A stretch of 5,525 nucleotides of DNA from Spirochaetia bacterium (GTDB taxonomy: Bacteria > Spirochaetota > Spirochaetia > Treponematales > Rectinemataceae): assembly GCA_021286925.1 (NCBI GenBank), contig JAJTBL010000131.1, forward strand, positions 1-5,525, read 5' to 3'. Below are positions 1 to 5,525 of this stretch, piece by piece. The position numbers were made by a program, and so were the translations under genes. The stretch's first letter is position 1. Each line of letters opens with the position of its first letter. Under the pieces are notes generated by a model. The model searched no databases and was not told where the DNA came from. It saw only the letters and a list, made by a program, of their open reading frames with translations.

Positions 1-944
1 TGCGCCATGGGCTTGCCGTCGAGCATGAGTCCGGCGTTGTCGCCGACAACATAGACATTGGGGTATTTGGTCGAGCGCATGCCCTCGTCGCATTCGATCC
101 GGTTTCGTCTGCCCATGGGGAGGGGGAGTGAGCCGGCAAAACTGGAACCTTTGACGCCGCAGGTCCAGATAAAGGTGTCCGTTTCGACAATCGTTCCGTC
201 TTTCAGGAGGACTTTGCCCTTTTCGGCGCCGATGATGGCGCTGTTGAGCATGACTTCGCAGCCTTTTTTAGCCAGGTATTTTTCAGCCTTGGCGCGGAGC
301 GGCTCTTCCAGAATGGGAAGGATGGAGGGAAGGGCTTCGATATTGATGATGCGGACTTCTTTGGGGTCGATGAAATGCTTTTTGCACATGACATCGCGGT
401 ACTCAAGCAGTTCGCCGATCATTTCGATTCCGGTAAAACCGGCGCCCGCGACGACAAAGGTCAGCATGCGTCTTCGGATTGCGGGATCGGGTTCCTTGGC
501 GGCTTCCATGAAGGTGTGCTCGAGGTGGTTGCGGATTTTCATGGCGTCTTCAAAAGCCCAGAGCGTAAAAGCATGCTCTTGGACGCCGGGGATGCCGAAA
601 AATTCCGGCTCGGCGCCAACACCGACAATAATGTAGTCGAAATTGTATTCGCCGCGCTTTCCGTAGGCTTTCTTTGCTTCAAAATCGACATTGCTGATAC
701 GATCCAGCACAACATTGATTCGTTTTGCGCCAAAAATCTTCTTGAAACTGACCTGCACCGATTCCGGCTCTGTTCTCCATCCTGCAACTTCATGCAATTC
801 AGTCATGAGGGTATGGAAAGGCCGCATGTCAACGAGCGTGATCTCGACATTGGGTGTCTTGCGGAAATGCTTTTCCAGAATCTTTCCAGCCCAGACGCCG
901 CCGTACCCTCCGCCGAGGATCAGGATTTTCTTTGAGTCTGCCAT
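1..944 (-). CDS. ndh: Type II NADH dehydrogenase (NADH:quinone oxidoreductase), N-terminal 314 codons
   Basis: This gene is read on the minus strand from ATG at 944-942 and stays open to the left edge, so the C-terminus is missing. Type II NADH dehydrogenases are single-subunit FAD enzymes that pass electrons from NADH to membrane quinone without pumping protons. Visible features are an N-terminal FAD dinucleotide-binding motif GGGYGG at residues 11-16 after a beta strand (ILIL), and the segment FHTLMTELHEVAG (43-55), typical of bacterial Ndh. The second, NADH-binding Rossmann motif GAGFTG is at 166-171 with the following acidic residue E174. Near the end of the visible part is the FAD-contacting YVVGDNAG (298-305, D302). 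Family members run about 400 residues or more, so roughly 100 residues, including the membrane-anchoring C-terminus, lie outside. The start is supported by AGGAG six bases upstream. It is transcribed divergently from the helicase-like gene. A flavin-dependent ferredoxin or sulfide:quinone reductase is less likely, given the HTLMTELHEVAG segment. Confidence 0.92.
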   Translation of the reverse strand, partial: MADSKKILILGGGYGGVWAGKILEKHFRKTPNVEITLVDMRPFHTLMTELHEVAGWRTEPESVQVSFKKIFGAKRINVVLDRISNVDFEAKKAYGKRGEYNFDYIIVGVGAEPEFFGIPGVQEHAFTLWAFEDAMKIRNHLEHTFMEAAKEPDPAIRRRMLTFVVAGAGFTGIEMIGELLEYRDVMCKKHFIDPKEVRIINIEALPSILPILEEPLRAKAEKYLAKKGCEVMLNSAIIGAEKGKVLLKDGTIVETDTFIWTCGVKGSSFAGSLPLPMGRRNRIECDEGMRSTKYPNVYVVGDNAGLMLDGKPMA

Positions 945-950
945 TCGGAA

Positions 951-955
951 CTCCT
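951..955 (-). promoter_or_regulatory. Ribosome binding site of ndh
   Basis: Read on the minus strand this is AGGAG, separated from the ATG at 944-942 by six bases. It is a good match to the anti-Shine-Dalgarno and fixes the ndh start, which is also where the FAD-binding strand begins a few residues later. Confidence 0.8.
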
Positions 956-982
956 GAAAGGTATGTATGATATTCTTAACTT

Positions 983-1011
983 ATTGTACACCAGGTTTCG
1001 ATAAATATCTA
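983..1011 (-). promoter_or_regulatory. Candidate sigma-70-type promoter of ndh
   Basis: On the minus strand, TAGATA (1011-1006, 4 of 6 matches to TTGACA) is followed after exactly 17 bases by TACAAT (988-983, 5 of 6 matches to TATAAT). Transcription would start near 976, giving a leader of about 30 bases that includes the AGGAG site. The surroundings upstream (1012-1065) are very AT-rich, as expected of an UP-like region. The -35 box lies inside an inverted repeat (1001-1040), so a regulator bound there could block it. This is pattern matching only. AT-rich DNA produces such matches by chance. Confidence 0.4.
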
Positions 1012-1040
1012 TATACAATTTTATATAGATTGATATTTAT
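1001..1040. repeat. AT-rich nested inverted repeat upstream of ndh
   Basis: Two perfect 9-base inverted repeats overlap here. ATAAATATC (1001-1009) pairs with GATATTTAT (1032-1040), and ATCTATATA (1007-1015) pairs with TATATAGAT (1022-1030) around a 6-base spacer. Together they can form one stem of about 15 pairs with a 4-base bulge. The element overlaps the candidate ndh -35 box. It lacks the GC-rich stem and T-run of an intrinsic terminator and sits upstream of both divergent genes. I therefore read it as a possible operator or merely AT-rich promoter DNA, not a terminator. No regulator family is recognised. Confidence 0.5.
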
Positions 1041-1242
1041 TTTAATATATTTGCAAAACATTTCAACTGTAAGGCGTTCAGGCGGCCGGGCGGCTCTTCG
1101 GCAGTGTCTCGAACCTTGTATATTTCCCAATTGAACTCGAATCACTTAACAATCGTTTCATTTTACGATATGCTTACCGTTCTTGATAAATGTCTGACTG
1201 GCATGATGCTTTGCATTTTGCTTTATATATTTTGATTACTTC

Positions 1243-1246
1243 AGGA
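1243..1246 (+). promoter_or_regulatory. Ribosome binding site deciding the start of the helicase-like gene
   Basis: AGGA lies six bases before ATG 1253. The alternative in-frame ATG at 1190 is preceded by CCGTTCTTGATAA with no purine-rich site. Residues encoded between 1190 and 1252 also do not match the DEAD-box N-terminus. The 1253 start gives MDLTRFSLNP, which begins just before the phenylalanine expected upstream of a DEAD-box Q motif. Confidence 0.65.
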
Positions 1247-1252
1247 TCAGCT

Positions 1253-3178
1253 ATGGATTTGACACGATTTTCACTCAATCCCGCGCTCGCTGAAAATGCG
1301 CGCGTTCAGTCCCCCTTTCACACACCGTTTTATGAAAAGCTGCTTTCCACCCTCTTTGAGTCGAATGAGAATGCCTACGTCAAGAGTAACGTGGAAAAGG
1401 ATCGGGGAATCATCTTTATGATGCCGGCTTTTTACTGGCTGACATCGGTTAAAGGCAAGGAGCCGGGAGCTCGAGCTTTGGCGCTTGCACCGGATGCCGA
1501 AAGCGCCGCCGCGCTGTTCCGTGCATCCCGGGAGCTTGCGGCCAATCTGCAGGATTCGGTGCGGATTGCACACCTGGGCTCGGCGGCGGGTACCGCCGGG
1601 GCTGCAGACGATGCAGGCGGCTTATCTGACTCTCCTGGTGTCACGAACCTTGTTGATGCCAACCTGGTAGTCGCTGATTTTGATACCTTCCGGGAAGCGG
1701 TCTCAGCCGGTACTTTGTCCGGACGGAGTTACGGCTTTGTCATTCTCGATCATGCTGAAGTGATAGCCGAGCTTCCGTATGAGATTTTGAAAAAGACCAT
1801 GGGGCACCTGCTTCCTTCCTGGGAACGCAGAACGCTCGTGATAGCGGCAAAACATACACCGCGTGCCAAGAATCTCGCCTGGGAGTTCGCGGATAATCCG
1901 CGGGAGATCAGCCTGCAGGAATCGTTGGGGTTTGCTGGACTGATGAAGGCCCAATCGTACGATGTGGCTGAAAAAGATAAAGTTCGATTTTTGCTGTCGC
2001 TCGCGGCAGGCAATCCGGGCAAAACCATGGCTGTTTTCTGCAACCTGAAACGAACAGCGCAGGAGCTGGCATTCAGACTGCAGAAGAATGCTGTCCCGGT
2101 CGATTATATCGTCGGCAATCTGATGGCGGACCGCAAACGGCAGATTGCTCAAAAAGCGCTCAGCCAGGCATCGGGCAAGGGCTTTGTCCTGGTGCTGACC
2201 GATGACGGCGCCAAGGGTCTTGAGGGAATGGAGTTCCCGATTCTTGTCAATTTCGATATTCCGCTGGAGCCTGAATTTTACGCAAGCCGTGTCGCGTATA
2301 TTTCCAAAAACCCCGACGAAGCTCAGCTTTTCAATTTTGTCTGCGAGCGATACATGTACGGTGTGCCGGCGATCGAACGGCTGATCGATGCGCCGCTGAA
2401 TCCCCAGCCGCTGCCGAATCCTGAGAGCCTGCCTGAAGACCAGAGCGCGGGGTTTGATTATATTCCTCCTGAGCGCCCGGAGCGGGGGAGGCCATCAGGC
2501 CGCGGCGGACGACCGGGCAGATTCGGCGATTCGGACCGAAGCGAAAGACCTGCCCGGGATGAGCGGGCGGAGCGAAGTGAGCGGCCTGTGCTACCTGAGC
2601 AACCAGAGCGGCCCGAGAGCGCTGGCAGCGGGCGGCCCGAGCGTTCGGGCGCGGCTCGTCAGAGACCCTCGCGATGGGATACGGATCGGCCAAGTCCAGC
2701 CCGCCAGACTTCCAGGGAGAGAAAACCAGGCGCCCCATCGTCATCCCAGTCCTTGGAATCAACGGAAAATCTGTATGCCTTATCAACGGAAGAGCGGCTT
2801 GCGCTGTTCCGGAAGAAATATGAAAAGACCGTTCAGCCCCGCGATACCGCCGGGGCGGAGCAAGGCAGTAAATCCGGAGCAGGAAAAGGCGGCAGCAGGA
2901 ATCGAAAAGCGAGGCCGAACGGCGCCCGGAATTCCGGCGATGCTGCAGCCCGCGGCGCAAATGCTGCCAGTCATGGCAAAGACACTTCCCCCAATCAACG
3001 TCCGCGGCAGATGGGAACAACATCAGCCGCAACTCAGCCGTCAGAACCGGCCGCGCCGGTGCCGCAGCCGCTGACACAGCCAGCAGCGAAGCCGCAGGTT
3101 TCCCCGGAACCTGAGCAAGGCTCGAAAGGCCTTTTCGGCCGGCTGCAGGGGCTTTTTGGCGGCAAAAAAGAATCATGA
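1253..3178 (+). CDS. RhlB-like DEAD-box pseudohelicase with long disordered RNA-binding-type tail
   Basis: The protein has 641 residues. Residues 1-380 follow the order and spacing of both RecA domains of RhlB-type RNA helicases, yet the ATPase motifs are gone. The Q motif TPIQ reads TPFY (24-27), and the AxTGxGKT position reads SNVEKDRG (45-52). PTRELA reads PDAESA (80-85), DEAD reads DHAE (166-169), and SAT reads AAK (198-200). In domain 2, motif IV (MAVFCN, 259-264) and a partial motif V (TDDGAKGLEG, 316-325) survive. Motif VI HRIGRTGR reads SRVAYISK (345-352), losing both GR arginines. CERYMYGVPAIERLI (364-378) closely resembles the end of the RhlB core. Residues ~383-641 are low-complexity and rich in R, P, G, S, E and A, with a charged helix at 505-525 and the hydrophobic GLFGRLQGLFGG at 626-637. 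DEAD-box proteins unwind or remodel RNA using ATP. This one should not hydrolyse ATP, so an RNA-binding scaffold or degradosome-like partner role is inferred. The frame is intact and fold-determining hydrophobics are kept, which argues against a decaying pseudogene. No signal peptide is seen, so it is probably cytoplasmic. Confidence 0.85.
   Translation: MDLTRFSLNPALAENARVQSPFHTPFYEKLLSTLFESNENAYVKSNVEKDRGIIFMMPAFYWLTSVKGKEPGARALALAPDAESAAALFRASRELAANLQDSVRIAHLGSAAGTAGAADDAGGLSDSPGVTNLVDANLVVADFDTFREAVSAGTLSGRSYGFVILDHAEVIAELPYEILKKTMGHLLPSWERRTLVIAAKHTPRAKNLAWEFADNPREISLQESLGFAGLMKAQSYDVAEKDKVRFLLSLAAGNPGKTMAVFCNLKRTAQELAFRLQKNAVPVDYIVGNLMADRKRQIAQKALSQASGKGFVLVLTDDGAKGLEGMEFPILVNFDIPLEPEFYASRVAYISKNPDEAQLFNFVCERYMYGVPAIERLIDAPLNPQPLPNPESLPEDQSAGFDYIPPERPERGRPSGRGGRPGRFGDSDRSERPARDERAERSERPVLPEQPERPESAGSGRPERSGAARQRPSRWDTDRPSPARQTSRERKPGAPSSSQSLESTENLYALSTEERLALFRKKYEKTVQPRDTAGAEQGSKSGAGKGGSRNRKARPNGARNSGDAAARGANAASHGKDTSPNQRPRQMGTTSAATQPSEPAAPVPQPLTQPAAKPQVSPEPEQGSKGLFGRLQGLFGGKKES
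2399..3175 (+). other. Coding region of the disordered tail of the helicase-like protein
   Basis: From about residue 383 the protein loses hydrophobic patterning. Residues 405-495 are repeats of RPER, SERP and GRGG type mixing arginine with glutamate. Residues 530-600 are Gly/Ser/Ala/Lys/Arg/Asn-rich, and 600-620 are Pro/Gln/Ala-rich. At DNA level a 10-base direct repeat GCGGCCCGAG occurs at 2608-2617 and 2632-2641, consistent with expansion by repeat slippage. RGG-like and R/E-mixed tails are common on bacterial DEAD-box proteins and on RNase E, where they bind RNA or promote condensates. That function is inferred here. Confidence 0.7.
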
Positions 3179-3203
3179 ACCGGCAAACAGCGGCCAAAAC
3201 CGG

Positions 3204-3232
3204 TTTACTAAGCTGCCAAAGCGTGGTATATG
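3204..3232 (+). promoter_or_regulatory. Candidate extended -10 promoter of glgP
   Basis: TTTACT (3204-3209, 4 of 6 to TTGACA) is followed after 17 bases by TATATG (3227-3232, 4 of 6 to TATAAT). TGG just before it forms an extended -10 (3224-3226). Transcription would start near 3239, giving a leader of about 60 bases. The leader could form a small hairpin, TTTCAGC (3239-3245) with GCTGGAA (3250-3256), around the loop GCGT and including one G-U pair. No convincing terminator follows the upstream gene, so read-through from it is also possible. The 119-base gap therefore allows either arrangement. Confidence 0.4.
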
Positions 3233-3278
3233 CTGTATTTTCAGCGCGTGCTGGAATATACTTTCAGCCCATTCTTGC

Positions 3279-3291
3279 AGGAGGCAGGTGA
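3279..3291 (+). promoter_or_regulatory. Ribosome binding site(s) of glgP
   Basis: AGGAGG (3279-3284) lies 13 bases before ATG 3298, farther than ideal, and AGGTGA (3286-3291) lies six bases before it. The second is the better-spaced site, and the first could act as a standby contact. The GTG at 3288 is in another frame and does not lead into the phosphorylase. ATG 3298 is therefore the start. Confidence 0.75.
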
Positions 3292-3297
3292 AAACCC

Positions 3298-5525
3298 ATG
3301 AAGATTTTAACCCATACGGTAAAACCGAGGCTTGAAGGCGAACTGGCAAGCCTTGATACGCTGGCCAGAAACCTTTGGCTTTCGTGGAACTTCGATGCCG
3401 TTTCGCTCTTTATTCGAATTGACCCCGAAGCCTGGGTTGCCAGCGGCCAGAACCCGGTCAAGATGCTGGGCATGGTCAGCCAGGAGCGCTTCGATCAGCT
3501 GGCTCAGGATGATGCCTTTATCGCCGACCTGCACGATGTCAAGAATCGATTTGAGCGCTACCGCAACGGAGAAACCTGGTACAAGGGGCCGCGAACTTCC
3601 TATGTCGCCTATTTTTCCATGGAATTCGGTATCGATGTATCGCTCCCGACCTATTCAGGCGGTCTGGGAATTCTTTCCGGCGATCATATCAAAACATCCA
3701 GCGACCTGGGTCTGCCCCTTGTCGGCGTCGGTCTGCTCTATCGGCAAGGCTATTTCAAGCAGTATCTGAACGCGGATGGTTTCCAGCAGGAATCCTATCC
3801 GGAAAACGACTGGTACAACATGCCGGTTGAACAGTGTGTGGATGCGGACGGAAAGCCCATGCTCATTGCAGTCGAACTTGCCGGCAAGCAGGTCGCAGCG
3901 GCCATCTGGAATGTCAAAGTCGGCCGGGCCAATCTCTACCTCCTCGACACGAACATCCCCGAAAACAGCCCCGAGGACCGGCTCATTACGGCGACGCTCT
4001 ACGGCGGCGACAAGGATATGCGAATCCGGCAGGAAATCGTGCTGGGTATCGGCGGTATCCGAGCGCTCCGGGCGCTGGGTATCGAGGTCTCTGCCACGCA
4101 CATGAACGAAGGACATTCGGCCTTCCTGGCGCTGGAACGAATCCGAATGCTCATGCAGGAAGAGAAGCTGAATTTCAAGGAAGCGGTTCAGGCTTTCATT
4201 CCAACCAATATCTTCACAACCCACACGCCGGTGCCCGCCGGCAATGAGCGGTTCGGCATTGATTTGATCGAAAAATATTTCCGGGGCTGGATTCAGAGTT
4301 TCGGGGTGGACTGGAACGAATTTCTCAGCCTTGGCCGCGAGAATCCTTTCGACTATAATGAAAGTTTCTGCATGACCGTTTTCGCGCTGAAGCTTTCGGC
4401 GTACGCGAATGGGGTATCAAAACTGCATGGCGAAGTCAGCCGCGAAATGTGGAAAGGCCTGTGGAAAGCCCTGCCGATTCAGGAAATACCTATCGGTCAT
4501 GTGACCAACGGTGTCCATCCGCGCACCTGGATCAGCCACGATATGCTCAGCCTGCTCGACCGTTTCCTCGGCCCGCGTTTTAACGATGATCCTTCTGCCC
4601 GGGATATCTGGGACCGGATTGACCGGGTTTCCGATGAAGAGCTTTGGCGAACCCATGAACGCCGCCGCGAGCGGCTGGTCGCTTTTGCCAGGATGCGGCT
4701 CTCTGCTTCGATGCAAAGACTGGGCGTGACCGATTCGGCCCTTCTGCAAGCGGGAGACGCGCTTTCGCCCTATGCACTGACCCTTGCCTTCGCGCGCCGC
4801 TTTGCGACCTATAAGCGCGGCAACCTCCTGCTGCAGGACCCCGACCGGCTCATCCGCCTCCTGTCCAGCAAAGATATGCCGCTCCAGATTGTCTTTGCCG
4901 GCAAGGCGCATCCGCACGACATCCCCGGCAAGGAACTGATCCGCGAGCTGGTGCATTTCTCCCGCAAGGAAGAGGTGCTGGGCAAACTGGTATTCCTCGA
5001 AGATTACGACATGAATATTGCCCGCTATATGACCAGCGGCTCCGATGTCTGGCTCAATACTCCGCGGCGCCCCCTGGAAGCATCGGGCACCTCCGGCATG
5101 AAGGCAGGCATGAATGGCGTCCTCAACTGCTCCATTCTGGACGGCTGGTGGGCTGAGGGCTACTCCTCCGATATCGGCTGGGCGATAGGCCTGGGCGAAG
5201 AATACAAGGATGAGGAGCTGCAGGACAAGATCGAAAGTGAAGCCCTCTATGATCTGCTCGAGCGCGAAATTCTGCCTACCTTCTATCGCAGGGGCAGGGA
5301 CAACCTCCCGCGCGACTGGGTTGCCAAAATGCGCGGATCAATGAAGAGCATCGGAAGGAATTTCTGTACGCACCGTATGCTCGAGGAATATCACGAAAAT
5401 TATTATCAGCCAGCGATGGCTGAAGGCGAGCGTCTGAAAGCAGAGCACTACGAATCCTCCCGCTCGCTGGCTGCCTATCTTCAGAAAGCTTACAGCCAGT
5501 GGCCGCAGATTTCCGTTCTGCAGGT
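3298..5525 (+). CDS. glgP: Alpha-glucan (glycogen/maltodextrin) phosphorylase, DUF3417 type, N-terminal 742 codons
   Basis: This is a GT35 family enzyme that uses phosphate to release glucose-1-phosphate from the non-reducing ends of alpha-1,4-glucans, with pyridoxal phosphate as cofactor, in the cytoplasm. Residues ~13-100 form the DUF3417-type N-terminal domain (LARNLWLSWNFDA, 22-34; NPVKMLG follows). Catalytic-domain landmarks are YFSMEFG (105-111) and the glycine loop YSGGLGILSGDH (119-130). HMNEGHSAF (268-276) and TTHTPVPAGNE (307-317) supply active-site histidines. HVTNGVHPR is at 401-409, and FARRFATYKR (498-507) matches the phosphate-binding segment, with R500, R501 and K506 as the likely ligands. 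EASGTSGMKAGMNG (594-607) carries K602, expected to bind PLP. All key residues are present, so it should be active. It is the bacterial/thermophile-type subfamily rather than the animal/E. coli GlgP/MalP type, which lacks DUF3417. Relatives are about 820-860 residues, so roughly 100 are missing beyond the right edge. It lies 119 bases after the helicase-like gene on the same strand, with its own candidate promoter. Confidence 0.95.
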   Translation, partial: MKILTHTVKPRLEGELASLDTLARNLWLSWNFDAVSLFIRIDPEAWVASGQNPVKMLGMVSQERFDQLAQDDAFIADLHDVKNRFERYRNGETWYKGPRTSYVAYFSMEFGIDVSLPTYSGGLGILSGDHIKTSSDLGLPLVGVGLLYRQGYFKQYLNADGFQQESYPENDWYNMPVEQCVDADGKPMLIAVELAGKQVAAAIWNVKVGRANLYLLDTNIPENSPEDRLITATLYGGDKDMRIRQEIVLGIGGIRALRALGIEVSATHMNEGHSAFLALERIRMLMQEEKLNFKEAVQAFIPTNIFTTHTPVPAGNERFGIDLIEKYFRGWIQSFGVDWNEFLSLGRENPFDYNESFCMTVFALKLSAYANGVSKLHGEVSREMWKGLWKALPIQEIPIGHVTNGVHPRTWISHDMLSLLDRFLGPRFNDDPSARDIWDRIDRVSDEELWRTHERRRERLVAFARMRLSASMQRLGVTDSALLQAGDALSPYALTLAFARRFATYKRGNLLLQDPDRLIRLLSSKDMPLQIVFAGKAHPHDIPGKELIRELVHFSRKEEVLGKLVFLEDYDMNIARYMTSGSDVWLNTPRRPLEASGTSGMKAGMNGVLNCSILDGWWAEGYSSDIGWAIGLGEEYKDEELQDKIESEALYDLLEREILPTFYRRGRDNLPRDWVAKMRGSMKSIGRNFCTHRMLEEYHENYYQPAMAEGERLKAEHYESSRSLAAYLQKAYSQWPQISVLQ

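Larger units (their letters stand above)
945..1252. other. Divergent intergenic region between ndh and the helicase-like gene
   Basis: About 310 bases separate the two divergent starts. The left half (about 960-1070) is strongly AT-rich and carries the ndh promoter and dyad. Then comes a short GC-rich block (1072-1105) with a few small GCC/GGC repeats, followed by mixed sequence. For the plus-strand gene I see only a weak promoter candidate: TTTACG (1162-1167), 17 bases, GATAAA (1185-1190), together 8 of 12 consensus matches. I see no tRNA, no convincing riboswitch or terminator, and no small ORF with a good ribosome binding site. The open frame from ATG 1190 is considered an untranslated extension of the downstream gene. 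Confidence 0.6.

Noticed and set aside
58..935. Plus-strand open frames of 192, 186 and 88 codons in the left part
   Set aside because: They overlap the ndh gene on the opposite strand, which has clear FAD and NADH motifs. Their translations show no domain, and they have no good ribosome binding site.
1072..1105. GC-rich block in the intergenic region as a terminator or small RNA
   Set aside because: Only 3-4 base GCC/GGC stems are possible, there is no T-run, and no gene ends here because the flanking genes are divergent.
1190..1252. Upstream ATG that would lengthen the helicase-like protein by 21 residues
   Set aside because: There is no Shine-Dalgarno before it, and the extra residues do not match a DEAD-box N-terminus. 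ATG 1253 has AGGA at the right spacing.
1253..3178. The helicase-like gene as a decayed pseudogene
   Set aside because: There is no frameshift or internal stop over 641 codons. Hydrophobic core segments and the RhlB-like end of domain 2 are preserved, and the gene has a sensible ribosome binding site. Loss is concentrated at catalytic motifs, which fits change of function better than decay.
2331..3197. Long 288-codon open frame on the minus strand inside the helicase-like gene
   Set aside because: It lies opposite the GC-rich, low-complexity tail, where stop codons are rare on both strands. It has no recognisable domain, and its residue mix is what the complement of the Arg/Pro/Gly codons gives. 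The plus-strand frame continues a recognisable helicase core.
3178..3206. AACCGG (3178-3183) and CCGGTT (3200-3205) as a terminator hairpin after the helicase-like gene
   Set aside because: Only six pairs form, around a 16-base loop with no following T-run. CCGGTT also sits in the local palindrome AAACCGGTTT (3197-3206), so the pairing is probably fortuitous.
3655..4956. Minus-strand open frames of 189 and 179 codons in the right part
   Set aside because: They are antisense to the phosphorylase gene, whose motifs run continuously through these positions. They have no domain of their own.

Overview
The window is bacterial, of moderate GC (roughly mid-50s percent in the genes, much lower between the first two). 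It holds three protein genes, two of them cut by the window edges. The style of the type II NADH dehydrogenase and of the DUF3417-type glucan phosphorylase would fit an anaerobic or fermentative bacterium. My impression is a spirochaete (Treponema/Spirochaeta-like) or possibly a clostridial relative. This is a recollection of family style, not a search result, and I hold it loosely.

Layout: (1) 1-944, minus strand: the first 314 codons of a type II NADH dehydrogenase (ndh), whose C-terminus lies left of the window. (2) 945-1252: a divergent intergenic region of about 310 bases. It contains the ndh ribosome binding site, a candidate ndh promoter and a long AT-rich dyad overlapping that promoter. 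I see no gene or structured RNA there. (3) 1253-3178, plus strand: a 641-residue protein whose first ~380 residues align throughout with RhlB-type DEAD-box RNA helicases, but in which nearly every ATPase motif is replaced. It continues into a ~260-residue, Arg/Pro/Gly/Ser-rich tail with one embedded charged helix and a short hydrophobic C-terminal motif. (4) 3179-3297: a short gap with a candidate promoter and a strong Shine-Dalgarno. (5) 3298-5525, plus strand: the first 742 codons of an alpha-glucan (glycogen/maltodextrin) phosphorylase, running off the right edge.

The two outer genes are ordinary central metabolism: NADH reoxidation at the membrane, and phosphorolysis of storage glucan to glucose-1-phosphate. 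The middle gene is the noteworthy one. It looks like an intact, selected 'pseudohelicase': a DEAD-box fold that cannot be expected to hydrolyse ATP, fused to an RNA-binding or condensate-type disordered tail. A structural or scaffolding role in RNA metabolism is my inference. Nothing in the sequence shows that the three genes work in one pathway.
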